NCBI GenBank assembly: GCA_963969495.1
Contig: OZ018328.1
Span: 682,001 to 746,000, forward strand
From: Ceratothoa steindachneri
Lineage: Eukaryota; Arthropoda; Malacostraca; Isopoda; Cymothoidae
Length of the DNA stretch: 64,000 bases
Direction: 5' to 3'
Below the pieces are notes generated by a model. The model worked only from the letters and a program-made list of their open reading frames with translations. It was not told the origin of the DNA and searched no databases. Below, piece by piece: positions 11,278-21,503 of this stretch. Both the position numbers and the translations under genes were made by a program. The stretch's first letter is position 1. Every line of letters begins with the position of its first letter.

Positions 11278-12021
11278 ATTTTAATTAACTTTTTGTCAAT
11301 ACAATCATTCAATTAATTTATCTATAACTTTTTGTAATTCAAATTTTTAAGGAACGTTTAATAATTCAAATATCCTGTGAAGAAATACTGATTTCATTTA
11401 ATGTAATACTGGTTCAGATAACATCTCTTAGAATTTCACATACATACAAACATACATATTTCACCACTTTTGAAATAACACGAATTCTCTCTCTCATTTG
11501 TGTTTGTGTCACCATCCATTCCGGTTCAACTTTACTTTCAATCAAGGTCAATTTTAAATCCTTTCGCACTTATTCCCTGCAAACTGCCATACGAGAGTAG
11601 GTCCTAATTCTAGTTACTTTTCGTATTGCAAGACCCCAATTCACTACATCATAGTCTCCTTCGTTTTCACTTTCACTCCACATATTACTTTACAACATAT
11701 TCATTTTATATATTAGTTACTTTACATCTTGTTACTTTAAATCAGTTACTTTATTATATCTACTTTACCGCATCTTACATTGTATTCCTAATTCAATTCT
11801 CATTGTGTATTCGTGAATTCTGTGAATATATTTATTTTGTTTAATTGTTTTTCTTACAAACCTAGTTCAGAAGTTAAAAATTGATTTCACTTTAGTCATA
11901 GGCCTAAAAACTAGCAGACAACTATTTCCATCAAACTCAACAAATTTATGGTAATGGTTTACAAATAGCTATTTAGGCTGATTTATTAACAAAAAATGAA
12001 TCCCATTAATAACCAAATAGC
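11278..12021. other. AT-rich interior of the hAT element
   Basis: No gene is recognised. The stretch following the Merlin insertion (about 11268-11325) resembles the one preceding it (about 10187-10245), with TTCATTTA, AACTTTTGTCAAT and AATCATTCA in both. The insertion site therefore lay in a locally repeated AT-rich region. Confidence 0.5.
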
Positions 12022-13759
12022 ATACCTCGTCCATCTGGGTCAAAATGTAGTAAGGTGAAAGAAGCCCCTCTTATAAAGAAAATGACATATGAGGATTCCT
12101 ACTTATCACATGGTTTTGTATCAAACAATGATGAAGATAATCCTCTCCCTGTAAGTGTGGTATTTGGAAATACACTCAGCAATGAAGCCATGGTAGCTAG
12201 CAAGCTGAAGCAGCACCTCACTACCAAACAACATGGTATTTGGTATTTGTTAGAAGGGCAGAAAATGGCAGCTAGTAAATTGGTCAAAAGAGTAATTATA
12301 GTTGAAACTACTCTTGAAGCTTCATTTAAAGTAGCAGAACTGATAGCAATGAAAATGAAGCCTCATACAATTGGTGAAAACATTATTATCCCTGCATGCA
12401 ACATAATTATTGAAATAATGCTTGGCAAAAAAGCTCAGTTTCAGATTTCTAAAGTACCTCTCTCCAATAGTACAATCTCTCGTAGGATATCTGAACTTTC
12501 AGCTGATATCAATGAACAAATTGGGCAGCGGATTGTATTAAAAGCAAAATTCACTTTGTAGGTAGATAAGAATACGGACATGGCTAGTAAATGTGAATTG
12601 CTTAGGTTTTGCAGATTCATTGATGAAGAAGTTGTAGAGCAGTTTATGTTTTGCAAAGAACTACAAACCACATCCACTGGGGAGGACATTTTTGCAACCG
12701 TAAAATCGTATTTCAGTGACCATGATCTTTTAGGGAAAGACTGTTGTAGCATATGTACTGATGGCGCGCCATCGATGATAGGGAAGTACAAGGGGTTCAT
12801 TACCATGGCACTAAAAAAGCCCCTATTTATTATTCCAACCCACTGTTTCCTCCACTGAGAGGCATTGGTTGCAAAAACATGTAGTGAAGAGCTAAATGAA
12901 GTTTTGAACCAGACTGTCAAGATGGTGAATTTCATAAAATCTTGGCCCTTAAACTGCTATTTTTCCAAAAGATATGCCAGGATATGGGTGCAGCTAATAT
13001 CTCACTGGTGTTGCATACTGATGTAAGGTGGCTATCACGAGGTCGTGTGCTGACGCGGGTTCTCGAACTCAAAGAAAACTGAAGTATTTTTTGAACAGGA
13101 GAAACAAGATACATTTCTCAGTCTGCTTCTAAATCGTACTTGATGTTTGAAACTGTCATTCTTGGCATATATTTTCATGAACCTTAATGAATTAAATCTC
13201 TTGCTGGAGGAAAGACTGGAGACAATAGTTACATCAAGTAACAAAATAAAAGGTTTCCAGAGAAAGTTGGATGCATGGAAGTAAGCTGTAAGAAAAGACG
13301 ACCTATCAAACTTTCCTTCTCTTCTTAAGCAATCATAAAATAATACTATTGGATATCTCAAAGATCTCATTCTATATCACTTGCGCCGGCTGATAGAAGC
13401 AGTTGATTTTTACTTTTCTTCCCTTTCTACAGATAATCTAGACTGGATTGTATCATCCTTCGAAACGGGTTAACTGTGCTGAGGAACTGGACTTCACGGC
13501 AATAGAACGTGACGAATTTATTGATATGTGTGCTGATTCCATCCTAAAAGTCAAATTAGAAAAGATCCAGGAATCATTGGCTATGTTTTGGCGTAGATTA
13601 GTGGAGGAGTCTCCAAATTTAGCTGAAAAGGCTACATATCTACTTTTACCTGTCTTCACATGGTATTTATGTGAGCATGCATTTTCTGCCATGGCAACAA
13701 TTAAATCTCAATCCAGAAATATTTTTTTATCTCTTGAGGACAATATGCGAGTAGCATAA
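12022..13759 (+). pseudogene. hAT transposase, ZBED5/SCAND3-like, broken
   Basis: The frame starts near TYEDSYLSHGFVS (about 12078) and runs through a BED-finger remnant, KMKPHTIGENIIIPACN (about 12355), SNSTISRRISELSADINEQI, CTDGAPSMIGKYKGF (about 12760), THCFLH (about 12838) and HTDVRWLSRG in a shifted frame (about 13018). The C-terminal dimerisation block is WYLCEHAFSAMATIKSQSRN (about 13660). Stops at 12559 and 12856 and several shifts break it. The BED zinc ligands are also lost: the usual CxxC before GNTLSNE reads SVVF. Intact relatives cut and paste hAT DNA; this one is dead. Confidence 0.85.
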
Positions 13760-14044
13760 TCAGCAATTATACCTAATATTAAGAGTTTGTGTTCCAAGCA
13801 GCCATCTCAGGTTTCACATTGATAAATGCATGGCTCATATTGTGTTATATTTTGCTATCTTACTACTGATAATCACATTTTCGTATGGTATGTTGTTGTT
13901 GATTTTTATTAATAAAACACTATCAGAGTATATATGTTTATCAAATACTTATGGGAGCATTACAATTGATAAAAAATAACCCTGAAAGATTGACAGTTTG
14001 AAAAAAACACCTTATGAAAAACGTTGAAAACCACTGCCATGTGA

Positions 14045-14900
14045 GGAAGAGCACTTTACTGGGCAATGGGGGTTGAAAACAATATAGACAAACGAGATTT
14101 TCTAATAAGGGGACCGGGAAATCTGAAAATCTTTGCAAGAGTGCCGTGAGCATCAAAAGATGAGAACCACGGCCATACAGCATCTGTCTTCTCAGCAGAA
14201 CTCGTAGCCATCAAAATAGCCGTACACGCCCTCCGTTCCCCAGGGTTATATAACATATTTTCAGACTCTGAGCACGGTGACTTCCCTTCAGCGATTGTTC
14301 CCTAGGCAGCGTGTAGACATAGAGATACTAGAAACTATATACCTCTTGACCGGACGTTCTTACTCCATATCGTTCTGATGGTTGCCCAGACACTCAAGCA
14401 TCCAGGGAAATGAAACAGCCGACCTCGAAGCTAAGAAGGCTGCCCTCCATAATGTACCGTCAATACCCGAACCGCCCATCTTCCACCTAGACTACCTCCC
14501 TCTCATCCGTAAATTGGTTTGAGAAGAATGGGAACGATATTGGAACTCGTATGGACACCCTCACCTACTCCAACTTAAGAAAAATGCTTCTCGTGGGCAT
14601 CATCCTATTCCCTCACCAGATGACATGAAGTTATGCTGTACGGTCAGCGAATCGGCCACTGTCGCCTCACCTAGGGACACTTAATGACTAGCGAGGAACC
14701 ACCATCTTGCCAGACGTGTCATTCGCGCATCTCAGTGCGACACATCTTACTCACCTACCCGCGATACTCTACCCACTGAAAGAAGTACTCCGGTCCTAAC
14801 CCTACTTTTCCCTCTATTCTCGGAGATTCTTCCAATGTTATACGCAACTTAGTACGATTCCTGTAAGATAGAGGCCTTTCCTCTAAAATCTAATACACTA
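14045..14900 (+). mobile_element. Decayed LINE 'E', RNase H and 3' part
   Basis: The plus strand reads ASVFSAELVAIKIAVHALRS (about 14180, the conserved Glu of RNase H in SAELVAI), then NIFSDSEHG (the SDS motif with catalytic Asp). In shifted frames a cysteine/histidine-rich C-terminal block follows (CQTCHS..VRHILLTYPRY, about 14710-14765). This is the downstream half expected for the RT fragment at 7996-9464. The hAT element between them, with its target duplication, explains the split. No intact frame remains. Confidence 0.65.
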
Positions 14901-14977
14901 GTTACTTACTTACTGCCTATAACGTACGATAAGTGCAGGCGAGCGACTTAAAACCTTCGTTTGAATAAGTCTTTTTT

Positions 14978-15060
14978 GAGACTCAGGATGGCCGAGTGGA
15001 TTCGTCTCTAGCTAACAGTGGTCCAGCGACGCGGGAAGCTGTTCGCAACTCGCACACGCT
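14978..15060 (+). ncRNA. tRNA-like sequence, possible SINE head or tRNA pseudogene
   Basis: Holds a good match to the RNA polymerase III A box (TGGCCGAGTGG, 14989-14999) and a B-box-like GTTCGCAACTC (15041-15051) at plausible spacing. The sequence GGATGGCCGAGTGG resembles the start of Leu/Ser-type tRNAs. Acceptor and T stems do not pair well, so it is not an intact tRNA gene. A tRNA-derived SINE head or an old tRNA pseudogene would both fit. Confidence 0.4.
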
Positions 15061-15599
15061 ATTATTTTTTCTTTGCCTCTTTTCCTACTCTCCTCTATCT
15101 ACACTACCCTATATTTTAATCTTATATTTACATAAAGGACTTTACCTAAGTGCATGTTAATGCTCTTTATTTTGTTTTTAATCTTTTAACTGAACTGATT
15201 TGTCCACATTATTTGACTATTTTCTTTTGTTTTTAATATCAACCTAAGCCATATGAGCCTAAATGGTAAAATAGGCTAAAAATCCTTAAAATTAATTAAA
15301 TCAAACACGTCCACTTTGGCAAGCGCTGTTGCAGATGAGCAACTGAACAACGTTTGGCGGTAGAAATCTTAGGAGAAGGGGAAGTTTTAGATTTAAGATA
15401 AGCCATAGCAAGCAAAATTGACTTCAGTCTTCTCCTCACCACGGAGGCCTACAAAAGTCCGACGTTACTGCAACTTTCGATTCGGTTGAGTCCGGTATGT
15501 CGTATCAGAGAATGGTTACGGGCTAAATGGGATGCCGGAGTTCTCCTACGTTCGGAGTAAATGGCCAAATATTGGTTTCGACTTGGGCATCGGCATATG
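15061..15599. other. Unassigned AT-rich then mixed sequence
   Basis: AT-rich to about 15300, where it may hold the 3' UTR of LINE E or the body of a SINE (it ends in TTAATTAAAT). It is mixed composition afterwards. I see no supported gene. Confidence 0.4.
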
Positions 15600-15920
15600 G
15601 AGGCGATGGATACGCCCAACCTTCGACTTCATGAAAGAATTCATACTCAGTCCGAAAAAAAACAAACAGACAGAGGTCAGGTAACCGTTAGAGAGACTTG
15701 ATAGCAGGAAGAAGTGGAAAAAAATGATAGTAAAATAAAATAATCAGGAAGGGAAAGGGGGGTGTAATATAACTCATGTTTGCAGCACCAGGCTCCCCAA
15801 AAGTCGCCATGGCTGACCCCTCCTTGCCACGGGAATGTCAGTGTCTTTCTGGGACCAACTCCTAAAAAAGAAAATATCCCAAAGATATAGAGAGAAGGGA
15901 AAGGGAGAATAATCTATATT
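15600..15920. repeat. Dispersed repeat, copy 2 (first copy at 769-1085)
   Basis: Aligns by eye with 769-1085 over its whole length, with the shared blocks in the same order, including the CAGTCCGAAAAAAA and GCAGCA(C/T)CAGG segments. No ORF is supported. Divergence and small indels suggest an old family. Confidence 0.6.
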
Positions 15921-16449
15921 TTTGGTATAAGTAATCTTGCTTGATCTATATTTATTCCCGTTTTAATTAAATACGTATCCGAAAATTCTCCTCCATACTC
16001 GCAGTGTTTCCAGAGTCTTCCAGCGAGAGTGTTCCTGCTTTCTCTCTAGAAAGGGTGCTCAGCCCGCTTGGATACTAGTCAAACCCTACAAAAGTATAAA
16101 GCACCTTTCATGGATTTAAATATTTAATAAAAGATTTTATAATTTATAATCTTATTTATAAATATATCTGATACAATTGTGTATTTTACTAAAATGTTTG
16201 AATATTTTGTTAATATATGTAACATAACATAACGGCTGTGCAATTCACCTGTCGTGAGGCATGTAATTTAAATCATAATGAACTCTACTCACTTTACTTT
16301 TTAAGGTCGTTGGGTTCTCCCTGCATCCTGCTGTCGCCTGCTGTTCCTGCTTTTCATCTGCTGCTACCCTACTGCTCCAAACACCCTATCCTACCCAACC
16401 TACCCAACAACTGAAGAAGTAGAAAAATGTAAACAGGAACCAGCTGTTC
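15921..16449. other. Unassigned spacer before LINE P
   Basis: AT-rich to about 16240. A CT-rich stretch with repeated CTGCTG and CCTACCCAACC units follows (16318-16412). No gene is recognised. Confidence 0.45.
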
Positions 16450-16538
16450 CTGCTTAGTGTCATGTATGTGGATTGATGAAGAAGGCGTGATTGATGTAGT
16501 ATCTGATCACAACATGCTGGTGATAGAATGCAAGCTGT

Positions 16539-16751
16539 ATGGAAGTAAAGGAGAAAAACGGGAAGAGAAAATGGAGGCTGAGAGATGCCAAGTGGGACAA
16601 TTTTCAGATAGACCTTAGGGACAGGGATTGGGGAGCTGGAAGTGGGTCTGGTGTGGATGAAACAAATGAGAGACTTACTGAGACCTTGAGAGGTGCCGCA
16701 GAAAGGCATATAGGGTACGTAAGAAAGAATAGGAGGAAAAAAAATGGGTAA
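16539..16751 (+). pseudogene. LINE P frame upstream of an A8 frameshift
   Basis: The 70-residue frame MEVKEKNGKRKWRLRDAKWD... ends NRRKKNG and stops at 16751, while the main ORF starts at 16744 reading MGKPWWSDD. A run of eight A at 16736-16743 lies exactly at the change of frame. The two frames make sense as one protein across the run (linker between endonuclease and RT). Either a one-base slip in the A run has broken the ORF, or the A run is a programmed slip site. The former is simpler. Confidence 0.65.
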
Positions 16752-19200
16752 ACCGTGGTGGAGTGATGATATCAGGGATGCAAGAAAAGAGAGGAAGAGG
16801 CTGAATAAGTTGTGCAGAAGGCTGAGGAAAAGGAGGCATGAAAGCGACCAGGCAGAGGCAGAGTATCAGGCGACCTGGGAAATGTATGTGAAACAACAGC
16901 GAACAACCAAACGCAAGATTAGAGATGCAAAAGTGAAGTGTGAGAGGGGTGTGATTCATCTGCTAAAAGAAAAAGGCCTGGAAGGGGGTCGTGAGTGGTA
17001 TAGATTCATGAGAGGTGAGCGAATGATAGACAGGGAAAATGTTGACAGTTTAAAAGTGAATGGGGAAAGTGTGGTGGACAAAGATGAGATGAAAAGGGCA
17101 ATCAAGGAATTTTGGGAAAAAATTGGCGGTGTGGGGGAAGTGTTTGATGTGAGACCAGAGTGTGTGACTTTGGAGAGAAAGGATGCGAATGAACTTAGCG
17201 AAGAGATCACACAAGGAGAGGTGGCTAAGTGCATAAGTAAACAGAAAAATGGAAAGGCCGCAGGCCCGGATAACATACCGTATGAAGTGCTCAAACATGG
17301 AGGTGAGGCTGTGATTGAAGCGTTGACTGAATTGTTCAACCGTGTTTGGTACGAAGAGAGAGTGCCAAAAAAGTGGAATGAGTGCAGGGTTTCATTGCTG
17401 CACAAGGGAGGCCACAAAAGTAGAAACGAGCTGAAGAACTATCGACCTATCTCCCTGGGGAATACGATTGGAAAAGTCTTCAGTGCAGTTTTGAATGAAA
17501 GACTGTGTAGGTGGATTGAAAGAGTGAATGTCTTAGGTGAAGAACAGAATGGTTTTCGCATCGGTAGAAGAGCAGAAGATAATATTTTTGTTGTGAGCGA
17601 ACTGATTGAAAGCAAGAAGAAGAGTGGAGGCAAGCTGTACCTAGCCTTCTTGGATATTGAGAAAGCGTATGATAGGGTGAACAGAAGGATGCTATGTACT
17701 ATACTTGAAAAGATTGGGCTTAGTAGGAAGATAGTGAGGATTGTAGAGAGTATGTATGAGGACACAAAGGCAAGGTACACACTAGGAAACATAGAGACGG
17801 ACTGGGTGAAGAGTGAAAAAGGTGTTAGACAAGGATGCATCCTGTCACCTACCCTCTTTAGTATATACACTGAAGAATTAGCAACAAGAGTGAGGAGAAT
17901 GAATGTGGGTGTGAGAGTACGTCAGGACAAAATATGCATGCTGCTGTATGCAGATGATGTGGTAGTGATGAGTGAATCAGGTGATGAGCTGCAAAGGACA
18001 CTGGATGTTGTAGAGGAGTATGGAAGGGACTTCGATGTGACTTTCAGCACTGAAAAAACGCAGATAATAGTTGTAAATGGATCAGAGGAGGAAAGGGATA
18101 CCACTTGGAGGCTTGGAGAGAGAGAAGTGAGGCAGACATTAGAGTATAAGTACCTCGGAGTGTGGGTGAGTCCAGAGGGGTGTGGAAGAACGAAGAATGA
18201 AAAGCAAAGCATAGCTAGCCAGTGGGTGGGTAGACTAGCTAGTGCCGCAAGAATGAGAGCCAGCAAGTATGATGCCTTGCGTGAGGTATGGAAGTGTGTA
18301 GCAGTGCCTAGCATCATGTATGGTATGGAGGTGATGGCATGGAACGAGACCGAAATGAACAAGCTGGAAGTGTGCCAAAGCAGAGTGGCGAGAGTTGCTC
18401 TAAATGCGCCCAGGTATGCTGCGATAGAGGCTTTGAGGGGTGACATGGGGTGGAGCACCTTCAAGGAGAGATATATGAAGGCGATTTTGAAGTACAAGAT
18501 ACGTCTGGAAAGAATGAAGGATGAACGGCTAGCGCGAAAAGTATACTTAGCAAATGTAGGAACAAGTAAATGGGAAAAAAGGTGCCTGGCAATCGTAAAC
18601 AGGACTGGGCTACGTATCGGTTTGACTCGCCGGTTTATGGAAGGAACCCATGATGGCTATGAATGGGCTATGGTGAATGGAAGTGGAGAAGGGCCAGAGT
18701 GGGATGGGAGGAAATGGAGAAATGAGATAGAGAGCGTAGTCAAAAGGATGGGAATGAACAAATGGAAAAATGACATGTTACAAAAGAAGACCTTAGAGTT
18801 GTTCAGAGAGAAAGATACCCCAATGTATGTCAAGTGGTATGATGGAAGCCTTGGTGGGGATCTTCTCTTCCAAGCTAGGGCCCAATGCATGGATGTAAAT
18901 GCAAGGAACTATAGGTGGTCTGAATCACATAGTAAGGTCTGCCAGAGGTGTGATATGGGTGTGGACGAGACTGTGGAGCATGTATTGCTGGAGTGTGCAG
19001 AGTACCACAGAGAGAGGCACGAAATGATGCAAAAGGTCTTGGTTGAAATGGGGTGCACAAGGAATGACAGAGTTGAAAAAACAGGAAGAGAATGGATGAT
19101 ACTAATTCTAGGTTTGGGGAGAGAGACGACTGATAACATGATTGTGGTGGTGAAGGAATTCCTTGAGAAGATGTGGTGTATCAGAAGTAGAGTACAGTAA
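16744..19200 (+). CDS. LINE P reverse transcriptase ORF (818 aa open)
   Basis: Reverse transcriptase of a non-LTR retrotransposon. Visible in order: a basic N-terminal linker (residues 1-70), KQKNGKAAGPDNIPYEVLKH (about 165-185), SLLHKGGHKSRNELKNYRPI (about 218-238), motif A LAFLDIEKAYDRVNR (about 300), motif B GVRQGCILSPTLFSIY (about 360), motif C LLYADDVVVMSES (about 400) with the catalytic Asp pair, thumb EYKYLGVWVSPEG, and a C-terminal CQRCDMGVDETVEHVLLEC zinc-finger-like block (about 740). All key RT residues are present with no stop over 2.4 kb, which suggests a young copy. The endonuclease is missing through 5' truncation and the frame is broken upstream at the A8 run, so the copy is probably not autonomous. 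Confidence 0.85.
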   Translation: MGKPWWSDDIRDARKERKRLNKLCRRLRKRRHESDQAEAEYQATWEMYVKQQRTTKRKIRDAKVKCERGVIHLLKEKGLEGGREWYRFMRGERMIDRENVDSLKVNGESVVDKDEMKRAIKEFWEKIGGVGEVFDVRPECVTLERKDANELSEEITQGEVAKCISKQKNGKAAGPDNIPYEVLKHGGEAVIEALTELFNRVWYEERVPKKWNECRVSLLHKGGHKSRNELKNYRPISLGNTIGKVFSAVLNERLCRWIERVNVLGEEQNGFRIGRRAEDNIFVVSELIESKKKSGGKLYLAFLDIEKAYDRVNRRMLCTILEKIGLSRKIVRIVESMYEDTKARYTLGNIETDWVKSEKGVRQGCILSPTLFSIYTEELATRVRRMNVGVRVRQDKICMLLYADDVVVMSESGDELQRTLDVVEEYGRDFDVTFSTEKTQIIVVNGSEEERDTTWRLGEREVRQTLEYKYLGVWVSPEGCGRTKNEKQSIASQWVGRLASAARMRASKYDALREVWKCVAVPSIMYGMEVMAWNETEMNKLEVCQSRVARVALNAPRYAAIEALRGDMGWSTFKERYMKAILKYKIRLERMKDERLARKVYLANVGTSKWEKRCLAIVNRTGLRIGLTRRFMEGTHDGYEWAMVNGSGEGPEWDGRKWRNEIESVVKRMGMNKWKNDMLQKKTLELFREKDTPMYVKWYDGSLGGDLLFQARAQCMDVNARNYRWSESHSKVCQRCDMGVDETVEHVLLECAEYHRERHEMMQKVLVEMGCTRNDRVEKTGREWMILILGLGRETTDNMIVVVKEFLEKMWCIRSRVQ

Positions 19201-19383
19201 TAGAAAACGGAAGTGGCTCAGTTGAGAACGAGAGAGTACTATGTACCTTTTTTTTTCCTTTTTTTTCCTTTTTTTTTTCTTCTCTCCTTTTTTTTCTGTT
19301 TTTCTTTTTTTCTTTTTCCTTTACAGGTGCCGCCGCTACAAAGGCCAGCCTCCCATCAAGTGAGGCTCCTGTACAATCAAGAT

Positions 19384-19434
19384 CAAGATCAAGAACTATC
19401 GCCCTATTTTCCTGGGGAATACGATAGGAAAAGT
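19384..19434 (+). mobile_element. LINE P copy 2, left piece
   Basis: Reads KNYRPIFLGNTIGK in RT frame and matches 17431-17480 of copy 1. It is cut by the insertion of the I/Nimb-like LINE. The last 13 bases, CGATAGGAAAAGT (19422-19434), recur at 30422-30434, and the reading frame resumes there without loss. The junction with copy 1 lies in that copy's GATCAA tail, which shares AAG with the start of this piece. Confidence 0.85.
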
Positions 19435-19605
19435 ACATCTCATCTTGGTGGTGCTCTGTAGACTTTCTTCCGAAAGGTTGTATTGCTCCACACTTTTCAA
19501 ATCTTGTTTGATATAAGTGATTAATCGTTAGGTACCTTAGTGAGAATTTTGCTTAACCTAGGTTATCTACTGCTTTAATAACCTAAGACCTTTTCTTTAA
19601 CGAAA

Positions 19606-20823
19606 GTGCACGGGGGCATTCTTCTCTCGAGATGTCTCAAAAGGACATCTCGAGTTAAACTAAAACGACCTAATTCTAATACTGATCTCGAATCATCTCA
19701 CGTTGATCCTACTCTAAAACAACTACACAAAGTGATCAAAGAGACTGACCAAGCTGTCTCTCATTTCTCTTCACAGCCATCAACTTCTGGTTCAGAGAAA
19801 TCGAACAAGTACCAGAATTACCTGTCTATATATCATAATCCAACGCACAGTAATAAAGCCCCTGTAACATCACAAAGTAAGACCAATGATACAGGTAGTA
19901 TAAATGTGACTTCCATAAACAAAAATGACCCCAAATTGAATATTGATCCCAAATTTGTTTCTTGGGTATATTTAAGTTCTCCAACAGTTAATTTGACAAA
20001 ATTAAGTCCATTAACAATTAAAACAGTTGTTGAATCCATTTGTCATGGCCCTGTCATCGAGGTTAAATATTGCAGAATAGCATCCCTCTTAATACATACA
20101 AAATCCTCAGATCAGACAACAGCCCTTTTAAATACAAAAACCATTATCAATGGACAATATGATGTAGAGTGCTCAGTTGCTCAAAATTTAAACACTATTC
20201 AAGGTATCATATATGCACCTAATCTACTATACTTTGAGGAAGAATTATTACTTAATGAATTAAAAATTCAAAATGAGTCTGTTATGAAAATTAGACGCCT
20301 CAATAAAGGCCCTTCCCGAATCCCCACCCCCTTGTTAGTATTAACTTTTGCTGGAAATGTCTTGACTTCTAAATTATATTATGGATACCTTACGTTCAGT
20401 ATTGATAACCACTACCCTAATCCCTTGATGTGCTTTAATTGCTGGCATTTTGGACATGGAAGTAGGACCTGTACAAATAAATCTAGATGTCTTTATTGTA
20501 ATGAGCAACATAATTCTCAGGATTGTATCGCTCCAAGGGAAGCTTCTAAATGTATTCACTGCTCTTCTCCCAACCATTTAGGAAATTCTAAGGAATGTCC
20601 TGTGTGGATCAGGAAGAAAGAAATTATTCATTTAAAAATTGATAAAAAATTATCCCTCTTGGAAGCTCGACAGGTATATTTCAAAAATCATCCTATAAAT
20701 GCAAGTGACATATATACAAATAACAAGAAAAAAAATATAACTGAAAAAGCTACAAAAGAAACACAATGCGACCTACCCATTACTAGACCACAATCTCTAC
20801 CTGCGAAAAGTATTAATAATTAA
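19606..20823 (+). pseudogene. ORF1 (gag-like, zinc knuckle) of the I/Nimb-like LINE
   Basis: 405 residues of an RNA-binding ORF1 protein. A Ser/Thr-rich N-terminus is followed by a conserved central domain and three cysteine knuckles near residues 275-330: CFNCWHFGHGSRTC, CLYCNEQHNSQDC and CIHCSSPNHLGNSKEC. Such proteins package the element RNA. The frame opens with GTG at 19606 and has no nearby in-frame ATG, so the start is uncertain. It stops at 20821-20823 (TAA), but the same frame continues beyond with sensible coding (DKQNSHNVDDPDVS). The TAA is probably a premature stop. Confidence 0.85.
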
Positions 20824-21044
20824 GATAAACAAAACTCTCATAATGTTGATGATCCTGATGTCTCAAAAATCATCCTATAAATGCAAGTGACATATATACA
20901 AATAACAAGAAAAAAAATATAACTGAAAAAGCTACAAAAGAAACACAATGCGACCTACCCATTACTAGACCACAATCTCTACCTGCGAAAAGTATTAATA
21001 ATTAAGATAAACAAAACTCTCATAATGTTGATGATCCTGATGTC
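20681..21044 (+). repeat. Perfect-looking 182 bp tandem duplication in ORF1
   Basis: 20681-20862 is repeated at 20863-21044 with no difference that I can see. The period of 182 is not a multiple of three, so the duplication also shifts the frame. Both units carry the premature TAA (20821 and 21003), so the stop arose before the duplication. Confidence 0.9.
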
Positions 21045-21209
21045 TCAAATGAATACCTATGGTCTATCCTTAAAGAATATAAGAAAATCATGGAAGCAAA
21101 CACTGCCCCTAAACAGGCAGTTAACAAAATGGCTATAGTGTTTAATAAAATGGGCTTTACAAAAAAAATTGATTCAAGGGATGGTTACAGAATATTATTT
21201 GGTGATTAA
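21014..21209 (+). pseudogene. ORF1 C-terminal remainder
   Basis: After the duplicated block the frame reads NVDDPDVSNEYLWSILKEYK, then NKMAIVFNKMGFTKKIDSRD, and ends at TAA 21207-21209, 22 bases before the ORF2 start. This short helical C-terminus was most likely part of ORF1 before the premature stop and the duplication. Confidence 0.6.
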
Positions 21210-21231
21210 TAGTTTAAATTATATATAGATA

Positions 21232-21503
21232 ATGAACTTTAGAATATGTCAGTGGAATATACGCAGTTATACAACTAGGTTACCATTCTTGCAGATGATC
21301 TTAAATGAGTATTCCCCATCAATTGTAATGCTACAAGAAACAAGGTTAGGAATAGAGCAAAACATTTCTTTAAAAGGATATTCCATCTTAAGAAAAGATA
21401 GAAGCCGTAATGGAGGAGGAGTTCTACTTGCCATAGCCTCCTGGGTACCATTTGTAACTTTAAATATCACCTCTGATCTGGAAGCTATAGCAGCTAGAAT
21501 TAA
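21232..21503 (+). pseudogene. ORF2 part 1: endonuclease N-terminus (I/Nimb-like LINE)
   Basis: Begins MNFRICQWNIRSYTTRLPF with the WNIRS Asn and then VMLQETRLG (Glu), the first two active-site blocks of an AP-type endonuclease that nicks the target DNA. The frame is cut after EAIAARI by CR1 copy A. The five bases ATTAA stand on both sides of that insertion, and the frame continues at 22203 as NLPSLKFTICSIYIPP with no base lost. ATG at 21232 is the first Met after the ORF1 stop and is a good start. Confidence 0.85.

Larger units (their letters stand above)
9465..14036 (+). mobile_element. hAT DNA transposon (ZBED5-like), decayed
   Basis: About 4.57 kb, bounded by short inverted ends. The left end reads CAGAGGTTCTAAACCAGTG. 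The right end, read on the opposite strand, is CAGTGGTTTTCAACG. This is the usual CAGNGGTTCTCAACC type of hAT terminus. The flanking 8-mers CCGTATGA (9457-9464) and CCATGTGA (14037-14044) match at six of eight positions, consistent with an old 8 bp target-site duplication. It contains a broken transposase (9969-10097 and 12022-13759) and carries a nested Merlin-like element. It sits inside LINE E, so it is younger than that LINE. Confidence 0.8.
16450..19383 (+). mobile_element. Non-LTR retrotransposon 'P' copy 1 (RTE/Proto2-like), nearly intact RT frame
   Basis: A 5'-truncated LINE that begins in the last part of the endonuclease (VVSDHNMLVIECKL, about 16493-16536). It has a long RT frame, then a 3' UTR with a strong polypyrimidine block (about 19246-19320), and ends in short GATCAA repeats (about 19376-19395). 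A second copy (19384-19434 plus 30422-32031) follows directly in the same orientation. The RT sequence (GVRQGCILSPTLF, LLYADDVVVM) points to the RTE/Proto2 side of the LINE tree rather than CR1 or I, but the clade call is tentative. Confidence 0.8.

Noticed and set aside
14978..15060. Functional tRNA gene
   Set aside because: A and B boxes are present, but the acceptor and T stems do not pair, so only a tRNA-like sequence is reported.
17439..18497. Long minus-strand open frames (143-191 aa) opposite the LINE P RT
   Set aside because: They mirror the codon pattern of the well-supported plus-strand RT, contain no known motif, and recur opposite copy 2 (30417-31319) only because the DNA is homologous.
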